A stretch of 64,000 nucleotides of DNA, taken from positions 62,001 through 126,000 of the forward strand of contig JAMKCH010057902.1 of NCBI GenBank assembly GCA_023653785.1. The letters are read 5' to 3'. The notes under the pieces are model-generated. The model ran no database searches. It saw only the letters and a program-made list of their open reading frames with translations, and was not told the origin of the DNA. Within the stretch, counting starts at the first letter, position 1; every line of letters starts with the position of its first letter. Source of the stretch: Ophioderma brevispina. Its lineage: Eukaryota; Echinodermata; Ophiuroidea; Amphilepidida; Ophiodermatidae. Position numbers and translations under genes: made by a program. This document shows, one piece after another, positions 42,930 to 54,952 of the stretch.

Positions 42930-44127
42930 TAGAATGGGTAAATTCCACCCGGGAACTTCCCTACTGATTTGACATACTTTATGAACTGTGTGTGTTATTA
43001 TTAAGAATGAGGAAGAATTGGGTTTTGGTAAATTACATGTGGAGGCAGTAACAGGTTATGTAGGCCTAGTGAACCAAATGTTGGTGAAAAACACAGAATT
43101 TAGCACTGAAACATGTTCATGCTTTAAAACCATTTCACTTCATTAACTTGATTTAGCACAACAAATCAGTAAAAGGTAGTGGAGTTGACTCAAACATTTA
43201 TTCTTCATACTTAAAAAATAATCCAAAACATGCCATTTTTCTGAGACAAACTATATTGAATTATTGAAGAAGTTGGAGTCCTTGGGGGAGCTGTAGGCAA
43301 GTGAGCCAAGTTCAAGCATACTTCCTATGGCAAAAAAACTCCCTGCTCCTCTTGATTTTGTGAAAGTAATTTTTTTCCTTCAAAATTTCAGCCAAAACAT
43401 AATATAAAAAGATGTCCATCCTATATATAGCCCTTAAACATTGCCTCACGGCAAGTGGATTGCCTAATGGATATTATACCAGGCATTTTTATTGAATTTT
43501 ATGAAGTCACAACTTCAATGTAAATGCCAATGTTGAGGATATGGCAGCAGGTATGAGTGTGTCCAGTGCTAAACAGTCGGTTTTCGTGTTTACTTGCTTT
43601 GTAAAAATACAAGGTCAAGTATATACACATAGCAGTGGATGTTGGTTGCATCATATGTGGTATACAAGTAGCAATTGTTTATTCTGTGTTACACCTTTAT
43701 ATGTTTTACTTTTTCTCACACAAAATTAAGACTTCCTTATTTGGCACAAAACATACTGTAGCAGATTGTTTAATCATATTTGAATGTTTGGTGAAAGGAA
43801 GAGGCTACAACGAAAGAGTAAGTTTTGTCACCAAAATAGTAAAAAAATTGCTAAAAAATGATTATTGTTTTACTTGGAATTGGCAATATCGGAATAAAGG
43901 CAAACTTATGGTATGTAACCTTGAAGATGCATTGAAAGTTGTCGGTTTTAGGTATCAACTGATAGGTCATTTAAAAGCAAAACTTCACTTCCCACAAGCA
44001 AAATATCCTCTTAAAGATTAATTTATTGACTGTGAAATTAGCTTCAGTCAACAAAGAATGGTGTATTTTAAGTATTAATCTCAAGTTATTATATTTCTTG
44101 AAAGTAAAACAACAACATCAGAAATTT
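42930..44127. other. No confirmed gene; one unexplained open frame
   Basis: An open frame of 128 codons runs at 43635-44021 (+). It starts in-frame at an ATG and contains a Lys/Leu/Val-rich C-terminal part (VSFVTKIVKKLLKNDYCF). I recognise no domain, and an open frame this long is not surprising in 64 kb of AT-rich DNA. Otherwise there is unique intronic sequence. Confidence 0.35.
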
Positions 44128-44237
44128 GATTTTAGACATATTTTAAATAATATATTGACTTTGAAACAACATATTTCACTTCTGATTTTAGACATATTTT
44201 AAATAATATATTGACTTTGAAACAACATATTTCACTC
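44128..44237 (+). repeat. Perfect 56-bp tandem duplication
   Basis: The 56-bp unit beginning gattttagacatattttaaa occurs at 44128-44183 and again at 44184-44237, without differences over the shared part. The perfect identity implies a recent event. Confidence 0.95.
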
Positions 44238-45929
44238 TTGTGAAAAAAGTCCTTCAAACCAATCATTAGGTGGGAGTGGACACCAAAAAGGGCTTGCCTT
44301 GAATAGAAGTGTTTTTTACACAGCACAATAAATGTAAATACCATAGGCCACGGGCTAGTGCACCCTATTAATTGCTTAGAGACCAGTTCACTTAGAGTTG
44401 CTTGTATGAATGTTTGTTTGGCAAAGATGGAGGCAAAATTTTCCATACACTGTGGTTGTAACATTGTCATGGAGCTTGTTCTGGGAAATTTATGAGTATC
44501 AATAATGACCGTTATTTAATAATAGCAGTTTTAAATATTGTCTGAAACTTTATATTGTAAAGGTTAAATTTACTGAGTGGTCTTTTGCCACAGTTAATCT
44601 GATATATAAAAAAAACGGAGTGTGATACATGCATGGTAGAATAAATGCTTCACAAGAGAGTTCAAAATGACATTCCTGTGTCAATTAATGTGGTGAATGA
44701 TGCGAGAAGTAAGCATAATATAAGATTATGCCTGTCTGAGATCATAACTCCATAGCTGTAAGACTGAAAACGAGATGTTGACTTCCTCCTAAAAGCATTC
44801 CCTACAAGATTCACATAGCCTCCTAACTGGAAGATATAGCATGACTATTAGTCAGTTTATACTATAAATCTTAAGGTCACATTATCCTATACATGGCTGT
44901 AGTAAGTATAATTGATGTGCTAAAAGGTGTGACATGCATGCCTTTTGACATGTATGGATTATGATAAAGGAGATAGTCGTGGTCCATATTAGACAAAAGC
45001 ACTAAACAGAGCATAATATAATACTTAGTTCACTGTAGATTTTGAGAAAATGGAACAAAACTGGCTAGGTTGACCAAAACAAACAACTCTGCAGAAAGAA
45101 ATTTTGAGCAAATCAGTAAGCTATAGTGAAAATAAAATGAAAATCACATGTGACAACTAAAAGCACTGCCATATTGACATTATATCATGCAAAAGTTTTG
45201 TCAATCATGTGGATGATGTCGGTGATTTGCCGTATTCCTGTGAGGATCTTTGGCTGCAGAGTTGAGGTTGATGAAGTATGCAGGAAAAGTGAAAAGCAGT
45301 GGGTAGATGGAGATTTTGAAATGACATATCTTTTCACTACCATGTGTTTTTATTTACCTAAGCTCACTGCAAATGGATATCATAATAAATTGTCCATTTA
45401 TAATCATTGATGATTCATATCATTTAATTTTTACTCAAAGCTTCTGGCAAATGTGAAGATAAACTTCTCACAAAATGAAGTCATTTTCCTCGAAGTTCCT
45501 TTACTGAATTAGTTTTGAAATTCTTAATTCTTTCTTTGGTATTTAACAGTCAATGGTTGCATGATTCATATAGATTAGTCCCTCTAGTCTGATTCTTAAT
45601 TTTAATAGTAGGAAATGTCTGGTGTTTTACATTGTGGTTCAGTGATGACATCCACATAAGTAGGGTGCATATTTCTTTTTTTAGGATGCATATTTCTTGT
45701 TCAACAACATACAATTCTTTCTCTATTCTGATTTATCTACCTAAACATGTTGATTGTATTGCGTGTTAGTACAAATATATAAATTGTGCTGTGATGACTG
45801 TTAAGACATAAAATCTCTTGAGGCAACACTTTAAGAATTCCCTTTCTACAGGTTTGGAACAGGTCATGTGTAATTCTTCGCAACCTTTTTCATTTTAAAA
45901 AAAAAATTCTTATGTTAATATTTAAACTT
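44238..45929. other. No gene or clear repeat seen
   Basis: AT-rich intronic DNA; no domain in the open frames. Confidence 0.5.
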
Positions 45930-46330
45930 CTTCTTATCGTATCCAAACACTGTGGTTCTCAAATATGATCCAGCCAGGGATGGGTACAACGTCTGGCTGC
46001 TTCACTGAATTCCGCAAGGTCCTTGTTTGTGCATTGCTGCTCCAGCAATGGGCAGACCAAGAGATGTTCCATTGTCTGTGGTGCTGTTCCACAACCACAG
46101 GTAGTATCTGCTCCCCACTTCTGCAAGGAAACCTTAGATCGGCCAGTTCTGGATCTCAATCTGTGACTGGAGGGCATCGCCACTCAGCCCATGAGGACTC
46201 AGTTCCAGGTGGGAGATGCTCACCAGGTTCAATACCAATAGATGTTACTGGTTGATGGCAAGTCTTTCTTTCCACAAGGCGACTCTCTTGACCTCCTTAG
46301 AGACTGTTTCAAGAGGTTGGACTTTGCTTA
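45930..46330 (-). mobile_element. LINE ORF2 C-terminal fragment with zinc-knuckle-like end
   Basis: On the minus strand, RLRSRTGRSKVSLQKWGAD is followed by CGCG, then TAPQTMEHLLVCPLLEQQC and a short tail ending in WLDHI before the stop at 45959. The C-x-C...TM-x-H...CPL pattern, preceded by LRTG-x-GR, is the classic C-terminus of many animal non-LTR retrotransposons. Upstream (46184-46330) recognisable codons (PPGTESSWAEWR) are in other frames, so it is frameshifted and truncated. It serves as the uninserted counterpart of 27355-27729. Confidence 0.87.
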
Positions 46331-46440
46331 AGAAACTCTCTCTGGATTTAAGGATATATGCCAATTTAAACAATTGGCATATATTAAAAAAATAAATAAA
46401 CCAGCCGAAATATATGAAAGCATTCTAATCTGTTCAAACT

Positions 46441-46560
46441 TTAAAGCAATAACAGCACATTTTTTGAAGAGCACCTCCAATTTTCAAATTTGTGAGATTT
46501 ATTACAGTTGTGTTGGTAATTGAAAGGTAATGCTCAAAAGTGTGTTCTACACTTATTCTT
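46441..46560 (+). mobile_element. TTAAAGC MITE, left-end fragment
   Basis: TTAA (46441-46444) then AGCAATAACAGCACATTTTT, gaagagcacctccaattttc and tgttggtaattgaaaggta match the left TIR of 28690-29233. The matching right end is not recognised. Confidence 0.75.
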
Positions 46561-47333
46561 TAACCACATAATTAGACGACCTATTTGGGGCCACTGTCCT
46601 TATTTTTATGTTGTAGAAAGATGATGTAGTATGTTCTGTCATGCACAGCAGAAAAACTAAGGAAACTTCTTTATAGGGCTAAAGATCTAGCAGCCAAGTT
46701 CAAAACTTTTTTTAGTTTCTTTTCTACTTGTTTGTCCAATAAACCTCTTGTTTTGTCCAATAAACCTCTAAAACGTTTTTAAGTGGTATTCTACATCCAA
46801 TCAAGTACAAATTTAGAGAATATATTCTTAGAAAATCTCTCTCTTTGTGTCCCTTTAAGTAACTTGAGGCAAGGATGAGAGTTGGTGGTTTATTAAGATG
46901 TGCTGTGAGCAATATCTAGGCAGTTGGCATCCTATTTTTCTTCTTTTCTTAATAGCTACTGGTGGTAACAAAAGCACTGGTATTTTTAGGCAGTTTTATT
47001 GCCAATTGAATGCATATAGCCATACCATTGTTCTCACTTTATTTTTGAAGAAATCATGAGATCAGCTATAAGGAATGATGCATTTAGTGTATTACTTTAT
47101 TGAATCTTTGGCTCAAATTTTCTTAAAAACTGAAGTGTTTTGTTGACAAATGAATGTGATCAATTTTATGAGCAACTCATTTTTAAGTGGGTTGAGTATT
47201 TTGAATTCATGTTTTGTACTCGGCATTAAAACATGATTTAAGGACCTGCTTTTTGTTTATAGTTCAAATATAGTAAAAATAAGTTTATTCCCAAATCCCA
47301 GTTGATTTGTTTTTATTTTATGATTAAAGGTTT
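46561..47333. other. No gene or clear repeat seen
   Basis: AT-rich intronic DNA. A short direct duplication (gtccaataaacctct) occurs near 46734 and 46755. Confidence 0.5.
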
Positions 47334-47658
47334 GTTCATAAGCGAATGTGTTGTAATTTGTTGCAGAAATAATTAAATTTCCATGTAAGGTTAGGTACAC
47401 ATATCAATTAGGCCAAGATATATAAATGGCAATTTTTAAATTTTATGTTGATGTTATAGATCAGGGCTGGAAAAAATGCCAAATTTCCCAGGAACACAAT
47501 CAAAATTTCCCTCCAAGATTGCAAAATTTCCCTTCAATTTTATGTATTTCTTAATTACATGACAAAAATCTCCCTCCAATAGGAAGTTTTCCCGGGAACC
47601 AGGTTTCCAGTTCCCGCACTTTTTCCAGGCTTGGTTGTAGATCATGAAAATACCTCTA
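47334..47658 (+). mobile_element. TTAA MITE, TAGCACCTT subfamily, split by a hAT MITE
   Basis: Outer parts (47334-47460 and 47634-47658) match 35574-35788 and 37020-37300: TTAAAGG at the left, ggttaggtacacatatcaat, taggccaagatatataaatg, then gatcatgaaaatacctctaa at the right. The right TTAA has mutated to cTAA. Confidence 0.8.
47461..47633 (+). mobile_element. hAT-type MITE, CTGGAAAAA family (best copy)
   Basis: Begins tCAGGGCTGGAAAAAATGCC and ends GCACTTTTTCCAGGCTTG; 173 bp. Flanks GTTATAGA (47453-47460) and GTTGTAGA (47634-47641) differ at one base, fitting an 8-bp hAT target duplication. It lies inside the TTAA MITE 47334-47658, and the uninserted relatives at 35.7 and 37.2 kb show the empty site. 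Confidence 0.9.
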
Positions 47659-48402
47659 AGGCGTCAACCTCAACATTCACAAAAAAATTCCAAAATGTAA
47701 AAGAATTTTGCTCAAATTGTCGTACTGTTTACCAGAAATTTACCAGAAATAATAAAAGAATAAAAATAGAAATGAATGACAAAGACACATGAAGTATTTA
47801 ATACAATTGCGTACCCTTAATGCTGGCATGGTCTTTGCTTAATCTCACATGTCAGAAGAGTGTCAATTTTGATTTGTTGTTTTTTGTTGGTCGTGTTTTC
47901 ATAATCTTCATAATCATCTTTTTCATCCTTTGCCTTGCTTTTGTGATTAAAAAAGTAAAATTAACATTAATTTTTGAGCCGGTAAAAAAGAAAACCAACG
48001 AAATTGCCTCTAGATGTCTGTGAAAGAAAAAAAAAAAAAAAAAAACTTTTGTATAATGATGTCCATTTGTTCAAGTACAGTAAGAATGAAGGTGTTATGT
48101 CTGGTAGGAGTTCAAGAAAAAACAAAGTAGAAACAGACTGGGAAAGACTTGAAACATGTTTGGGCTTTGAGCAGGATCTTCAAGACATTGATATATAGTC
48201 CAATAAAAAGAAACTAAAGTAAAAGAAATCATAATATTGTTCAGTTATAATTTCCATATTTCTGCCCCTCTTTTAGAAATTGACATAATGTTTTTGAAGT
48301 TACCACAAATACCATTCTTAGAGGCCTTTGAAATGAATCAATAAGGTCACCATTGAAGGGTTTGTCATATATCCATTGCAAATATAACTGCTAACTTCAG
48401 GC
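47659..48402. other. No gene or clear repeat seen
   Basis: AT-rich DNA with an A-run at 48028-48045. The hydrophobic and Lys-rich open frames at 47820-48198 have no domain support. Confidence 0.45.
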
Positions 48403-48760
48403 TTCGAATTACCCAGGTGCACACATGCACGGTGCATGTAGTTTCTCTCTGTGCATGTAACTTTGTATCCTGCATGCACATGCATGGAAAATTTAAATTT
48501 TGTGAAGTCATAAACTATGCAATTTGCTTATTTCATAGAAAGGCAGGGAATGCTGAAATGAGATAAAGTTTGAGCCAATTGTCAATAGTCTAAACGTACA
48601 GAGTCTTTCTGTGATGGAATAAGTTAGCAGCAGTAGCACGAATCCCAATGTACATTTAGCCTGTGCATTGTAAATATTTACATTGTTGAATGTAAATTTT
48701 GAAGTTTACATGCACAGGTGCATGTACTTCTAAAATTGCCAATTCTAAGCATGGCTAACT
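48403..48760. mobile_element. Probable MITE rich in TGCATG words
   Basis: Left ggcttcgaattacccaggtg with cacacatgca; right tgcacaggtgcatgtacttc...aattgccaattctaagcatg, roughly its inverse. Many overlapping tgcatgt/acatgca words pair with one another. The ends resemble, weakly, the TTCGAAATAAG element at 16039-16259. Confidence 0.5.
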
Positions 48761-48949
48761 GAGCTATTTTAAGAACCAATGGTTCAGACTATATTTGTAC
48801 ATGTGAAGTTGTAAAGCTACTTTCAGCACTGACAGCTGAATATGGAATATGGAAATAGTTAAAAAAAAGTTCAAGTAATCAAATTAAATAGCACGTTCTT
48901 TAAATTGGAATTCACTGGCTAGTATACTGCGGCTGAAAAGGTCTAGCAA

Positions 48950-49625
48950 TAAAATGCCATTGCTATGAATCCACGGCACAGATTCATTGTTGACCATTAC
49001 TTCAATTTCCATAATAAATCACTGAAAACAAAATTGAATTGGTTGTAACCTCAGAAACGTTGACCCATCAGTTATCGACATATTTCACCTGCCTAGACGT
49101 CTAATTTATCACAGATGAAAGCGAGAGAGCCGTAGAGAGGAAAACGCCAAAACAAAGAGGAATCCAATGGCCACCATAAATAACTCTACCACTACCACTA
49201 CCATCACAACCAGCACTACCGTCCAATACCATGATGGCCATACCATTAATCTGTATGATTATGCAAATAAACTTTGGTTAAGCAACCTGCAGATAGATAG
49301 ATAGGTTCACCGGTTAATGCAGGGAGAACAGACAATTGCAGAGTCTAGACCGATCTGTCATTCTTGTCATTTCTAAAAGCATGATGAAAATAAAAAAATA
49401 TGACGATGAGTTTAGCAGGATCATCATTGCCACAGAGTGGACACAATGAAAGAGCATTATTGATGCATAGAGCACGGGAGGTGTATTATTCCTTGATGAA
49501 TTTATGTTTTGTTCATCATGAAGAAGAACCGACAGAAATAAAAATGCCATTGCCTGCAGGGAGCGTAAGCGGACTAGTACCATTATGCAATGTCGCTTAC
49601 ACTTCCATCTGTTACCCACAAATTC
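48950..49625. promoter_or_regulatory. Repeat-free island with POU octamer (candidate enhancer)
   Basis: A long stretch of balanced, non-repetitive sequence. ATTATGCAAAT at 49258-49268 is a perfect POU/Oct octamer in context and is followed by aaactttggttaag. Other TF-like words include gttgacccatcagttatcga, ctaatttatcacagatgaaa and ccattattgatg-type stretches. An accacta-type microsatellite (49187-49222) and (gata)n (49291-49302) are the only simple repeats. Regulatory role is inferred; this is the strongest of the islands. Confidence 0.38.
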
Positions 49626-50202
49626 AGGTTATTCATTTGTTTTATTCTTTTGTTTGGTTTTAGAAATTGATGTCCAGTAGAAGCAGTAGATTATTAGTAA
49701 TTGAAATGGATTGGGAGCAGCCATGTGGTGACCACCTGTTAAGCAAAGGGCAATGAGAATAATGCCATCACAGTGATTTGGACAGATTGGTCATTGTCTA
49801 ACATTGACCTATATAAGAAATCACAGGGTCAGTGTGTACACAACTTGTTATGTAATAGCTCAGGGACTCAAGGCTCTGTTGGGTACCCACGCTCATTTCA
49901 GGGTTCTGAAAGTGAACCGGATGAATTTTCAGTGAAAGTATACATTTTTCAGTAACATTATACCCATAGTGGGAGCAGTTTTCAATACTGAATAAAAAAT
50001 ATACCTTTAAAAGAACCACCTTATAAGAAAAATAACACCTGTGCTAGGAAAAGGAAATAACATCATCAGGTTCATTTTGCTGACATGTTTAGGTTCATTT
50101 TCCTATTGGCATCCACAGGATCAGTCACAATCTTAACTGAATTTGATACCTCTAGCATAAGTCCCATAACCACAGTTAGTCTAGAGTTTTTCTGAATGAG
50201 CA
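49626..50202. other. No gene or clear repeat seen
   Basis: Intronic DNA of mixed composition. Confidence 0.5.
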
Positions 50203-50389
50203 CAGGGGTTCTCAATTATTTTAGCTGAAGGGCCAGAGAATACCAAACATATTTGAAAGTTCCCTACTTGAGGGCCAAATACACCTGAATTTCTTATGTT
50301 TTCCTTTATATTTTTGAGCAAATCGAGGGCCAAAAATCAATGGTTGGCAGGCCGGATTTGGCCCGCATGCCGCCTATTGAGAACCCCTG
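50203..50389 (+). mobile_element. hAT-type MITE, CAGGGGTTCTCAA family
   Basis: CAGGGGTTCTCAAT and its exact inverse ATTGAGAACCCCTG bound a 187-bp element. Inside are gggccagagaa, gagggccaaat and ggccggatttggcccgcatg blocks. These termini are typical of a very widespread class of animal hAT MITEs. The present flanks (aatgagca / gtatatgg) do not match, so the target duplication has decayed. Confidence 0.9.
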
Positions 50390-50641
50390 GTATATGGCCA
50401 AAATCAAAGACTTTCAGTATAATAGAAAGTGTTAACAGAATTTTATTTTTTCTTTCTCAATTTGACACCTCTGATAAAGGTTAGAGGACAGAGAGCATAG
50501 GATTTGAATTTTTTAAGATTAGGAGAAGTTGTGATTTCCAGTGTATATGTTTACAATTATGATTTGCTATTTCTTTATTCTCAAAATGCTTTTGGAGGTG
50601 ATAAAAAGTTTGGCATGTGTTGTCATAGTTTGTTGTTTTGT

Positions 50642-51002
50642 TTAAAGGGGGATGGCCCGATTTAAGTCTATAAGTTTTTTCATCTTGATAGAATGGCCCT
50701 CACCCCAAAATCCCATCTGTAAAGTTTCGCCCCGATATTTCAACCCGTTTTGATGTGAGAGCTAAAAACGTGATTTGATTTTGCAATTCCCATAGAGTAC
50801 TGTGTAAAATTAATATTGGTCGACCAAAAAGGGGCACATTTTCGCTCATAACATCCAAACCAAACATCCTTTAGCCCTAAGATTTCACAGGGTAAATGAG
50901 AAAAATAGTAGCTTTCTTCTGATACCAAAATTTTGACCAATTCCGGTAAAATTTGGGGTCCCTGGGAACGAGGCTATTAACGATCGGGCCATGGACCTTT
51001 AA
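50642..51002 (+). mobile_element. TTAA MITE (T2/Kolobok-like), ATGGCCCGAT family, complete
   Basis: TTAA (50642-50645) AGGGGGATGGCCCGAT ... ATCGGGCCATGGACCT TTAA (50999-51002). It has intact TTAA flanks and TIRs of 16 bp with 3 mismatches. Interior anchors: gttttgatgtgagagctaaa, ttggtcgaccaaaaa, tagtagctttcttct. It is the empty-site reference for the split copy at 26468-27245; a partial copy lies at 62160-62285. Confidence 0.92.
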
Positions 51003-51865
51003 CTCACAATACATATTCCCTAGTAGTGCTAAGTATTACCCATGCATGTTGTCGGTCATTGCCAATTTTGCATATTAAGTACCTCATTTACATATGTTCT
51101 GATAACAAAGAGACTGCACATGCTGTGTATTCAGTGAATGTAAGTTTTGGACAAATTAATAAATTTGGAGTGAAGAGTATCCTTGACTCCAGTTTGTAAA
51201 ATAGTTCTAGTATGTAAGTCTCATGTAAAATAATGTTGAGCAAATTATCCTGCACCCTGGTTGAATGTTGAGGGGCTTCAAATGCAACCGATCTGAATTG
51301 TTTCTGCTCTTCACTATAGGGACCAGGATGGGAACAAATGAGTGGTGGTACTAAACAAACAACACAGTTCCTATATTTTGTTGTAACTGCCAGTTAGGGT
51401 CAAAGTTCGGAATAATTGTTCAGGATAAAAATGGGGACTAGGATAATAGGATTGTAAAATTGCATTTGAGGAGAAGTGGAAACTTATAAAGCGATACTCT
51501 AGCTGTTGCCAATATTTTTTGTTGATATGGCAGGAACTCAAGTAAATGTATTGACAAATTATTGCACACCAAAGTGGCTTATAATGGTATTAACCATTTT
51601 GTTGTTGCTGTTGCTCATTCAGTTTTGTGGTCAGTTACTAACAACAAATTTGTTTTGTTGACACAGGAGTTCACATTGTAGGCGTACATAATCTTCTCCG
51701 TTATTGTGGGGTGGGGGTGGGGGGTAATAAATCATGGTAGTAAAGAAAAATGATGGAGAGCCCTCTGTATTGAATTAGGATCAGTCGGAGTGAAAATAAG
51801 TGGCATCTCTCTGTGTTAACCAGCATGCAGCAGTGCTTTATTCATGCTCTATTTGTACTTTTTTA
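51003..51865. other. No gene or clear repeat seen
   Basis: Intronic DNA with a G/T-rich run at 51707-51726. Confidence 0.5.
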
Positions 51866-52560
51866 TCGTCTGTAAGAGGGCACATAGAGATTGCTTAGTT
51901 GTGTATCTGTCTGTGTGTCTGTGGTAAAAATGTTGACCCAAATGTTTAACCCTGAATGTGTTCCCACATGCACGCATACATTTTCATGGCACTTGCATGC
52001 AATGGTCCATGGGTAGTGCCCCACGAGTTGCCCCCTTAAGAGTGGGGTCAAAGTCATCTAGAGGTCATTACAGCTAATGGTCCAAAAATGGTCAGATTTT
52101 TCAAACAGCTTGGTGTTTCCACATGTATTGTTCAATTTTAATGACACTTGTATGGACTTTGGGTAGTGTCACAAATGTTGGTAACCTCATGTGACCTTGG
52201 TGACCTCATGTGAACTTCCCCTCATTCACAAACCATGAATGTGTGGATCCCAAATCAAATTTGTTTTCTGTTTTGAAAATAACAGTACCATATTGTAACT
52301 CTCTGGGCAGTTCATGTCATCTGCTTGCAGGTCAATTCATATGGATGTGTCTGTGTGGTGGGGTGGTAAAAATGGTCACTCTAAAATTAACGAATTGTAC
52401 GCAACTATGCATTGACCGATACAAAGATTATTTTCACCAAGTTTCAGCTAAATCAGACAAACTTGGAAAAAGCCCTCTGGATGACCTTTGGCTTTGCCAT
52501 ATGCAAGATGAAACCCTGATATTGTCACATATTAGGGCTAGATATTCCTTTTTATAGTAA
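51866..52560 (+). mobile_element. Possible third Helentron-like element, diverged
   Basis: The start, ttatcgtctgtaagagggca...catagagattgctt, aligns loosely with the 41305 element (gtcgcctgcc...acacatagggatcacttt). (tgtc/tgtg)n, gaggtcat, gtgaccttggtgacctcatg and gatgacctttggctt words recall the same minisatellite. No matching 3' hairpin was found. Confidence 0.4.
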
Positions 52561-52574
52561 GACTGGACTTAATC

Positions 52575-52990
52575 CATAAATGCATTAATAATAATAACGG
52601 CATTTGTAAAGCGCCGGTATCCGCCGCAAGCGACGCTCATGGCGCTTCTCTGCACAACAACCAAAATAACAGTAAAATACATGAAAATACTATTAAGGAG
52701 TGGAAAAATATATACAAGAAAAGAGTCACATTGTAAGTATAATACAGTTCAGAGAGTTCAAGCAAATGCTTCGGAGTACAAATATGTCTTCAAGTTCTTC
52801 TGAATAGATATTACAGTGCCTGAGTGTTTCACATAGTCAGGTAAGCTATTCTACGACTGTGGGGCTGCAACCTGAAAACTCTGCTGTCCCCATTGATGTT
52901 TTGCAGATTTTTCTTGCAGAAGTCCCTGCTTTGAAGAGCGTAGCCCACGATGCCCTGGAACATATGGTTGCACTAGTTCTGTTAAGGAGC
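52575..52990 (-). mobile_element. LINE/SINE 3' end with GCGCC stem and (TTA)n tail
   Basis: (TTA)n followed (as seen on the + strand) by aaagcgccggtatccgccgc...catggcgcttctctgc repeats the layout of the LINE tail at 1706-1770: microsatellite, then GCGCC and GGCGC arms. Upstream on the minus strand, a region with caacttgaagacatatttgt-like and gtagaatagcttacctgact segments extends to about 52990. No RT codons are recognised, so it may be a LINE 3'UTR or a SINE that shares the tail. Confidence 0.55.
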
Positions 52991-53272
52991 TGGTAGAAAG
53001 AAATTATGTAAATGAGCACATTATCAAGAGTGAAAGTAACACATTTGTATATTTTGGTCAAATTTACCCTTGATAATTTACAAAATGATAAAATCCTTAC
53101 AAAAGTGATGTTTTTCAATGTGGAATTAAAAAGTTCATGCTTCCATGATTGCATCACACCATGAGAATGAATTTCATATAGTATGTATCAACTATGGAAA
53201 ACATAACAATGAAAGCTGGAACATGACAAAAATGTTGCATGTAGCACATTTTGTCAGGACTTGGTCCACCAG
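52991..53272. other. No gene seen
   Basis: Unique AT-rich DNA up to the palindromic MITE. Confidence 0.4.
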
Positions 53273-53511
53273 TACGGCCCTTTTATGGCAAAAGGGCGTA
53301 ACTCGAGTTACACCTTTTGGCCTTGAAGGGTGTCCTTCAAAAACAATGAATTATGGGATACATATTTTTGTAAAAATGTTTTTAGCATTACTTAGGCCTC
53401 AATGATTTGAAAAGAAAAATGTATCCCAAATGCATTGGTTTGGCAGGGTGGCCCTTTCAAGGCAAAAGGGCGTAACTCAAGTTACGCCCTTTTGCCATAA
53501 TAGGGCCGAGT
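53273..53511. mobile_element. MITE with double-palindrome ends
   Basis: Each end holds a near-perfect palindrome of GGCAAAAGGGCGTAACT with its own inverse: 53287-53322 (a few mismatches) and 53461-53496 (two perfect 17-bp arms round CA). The outermost TACGGCCCTTTTATGGC and GCCATAATAGGGCCGAGTA are also inverted. So each end alone can form a hairpin, and the two ends can also pair. It is about 239 bp and non-coding. Confidence 0.88.
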
Positions 53512-54921
53512 AGTTTTGCACAATAAACAGATGGTGAGATGGTATCAACTGTGAACTGTCTCTTCTCTTTCCTATGAAACTCATGAAGGGGCCTGCAAAA
53601 CTCTAAAGGTCATTAGCATTGACAGGGAATGTAGAAAAAGAAGAGGGAAAAAAAGAAGAAATAAGGAGGATTTTTGTAGCAGTTTGGGGATGAGTCAGCA
53701 AATGTAAAACTTTCAGAACAATGCCCATCCTCATCATCATCAGTTAGACTAAGAATCATTATGTGGCTCCTCTTAGCTTGAATATTACAATAAAAAAGAA
53801 CATACTAAAATGTGATCTTAAAATGGTTTACTGGTTTATGTAGTCTCTACTTCCCTTTGAAAACAAAACAAAAACAAAACACAACAGTCTTGAGTTTACC
53901 AAACAAATTCTTGGGTTCTATCAGTCATGTTAGGATGGGATATATTTTGAATGTGACACCATTTTAGCTTTGAATCCTTAGTTTCTCTCTCATTTTGAGT
54001 GGGATGTATTTTCTTTTATACCTTTTTTGGGACTTGATGCTCAGTCTGTTTGATCAGTTCTGGGCCTGAATTGTATTTTCTTTTACACCCATTAAGATTT
54101 AGTGTTATCTGGTATGCAGGAAGTAGTATTTTGAGAATGTAATTCCAGAGGATGAAAGAGCAATCCCACAATGCATTGTACTCAACATACATCACCACAT
54201 TGTACCTGTATTAGAACTGCAGGAGGGGGTCATAGAACAAACAATTTTCAGATATCTTCACACAAAAATTCTTCACTTACTGATGTTTTCTACTCAAGCA
54301 AGAAAAAATGGATCCTTACATATTGGTGAGAAGGCAACATCTAAGACCCCATGACCATATTGTTTTGTAATATTTTTACGTAAAAATAAGTGCATTCTAG
54401 AATCAGTAAACACACCATCTAATATAATCCCACGTATGGGCAACGACTGAGTGAAGGAGTGAAAAAAAATCTTCTCATATGTTGATAACAATAATAAAAT
54501 GAAATTTTATACAAATTTGATAAAAGTATCTTTTCCCAGGGAAACAAAGCCCTTAGCAAATACCAGTAGCAGCTGACAGCCCAGCGCCAGTTGACCAAAT
54601 TTACATCCAAAGACAATGAGAATAACTGTTTTTAAGACATGTAGACTGGTAATATATGTTTCATTCCAGTGGACTAGCATTTGAATAGAATATTGAGCAA
54701 CATTGAGGCATATTGAGATAGCACATTTATGTAAATATATTAATTTAATATTATTGGGATAAGCTTTTAATCTGGTGTGGGTGGGAACAGTGCTATTTAT
54801 TGATGATAAAATCCAATTCAACAAACTTTCTAGCATAGCATTACTTTTAAATAACTCTATATACTGCACAAGCCCAAGGAATGACAGGGAAATATATTCC
54901 TTAAATTATAATGAATTATAA

Positions 54922-54952
<31 letters not shown>

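Noticed and set aside
43635..44021. 128-codon + strand open frame as a host gene
   Set aside because: No domain, no splice context and no signal in composition. One open frame of this length is expected by chance in 64 kb of AT-rich DNA read in six frames.
45150..45410. 86-codon + strand frame as an exon
   Set aside because: The Cys spacing does not fit a zinc finger, no flanking AG/GT signals stand out, and it has no recognisable similarity.
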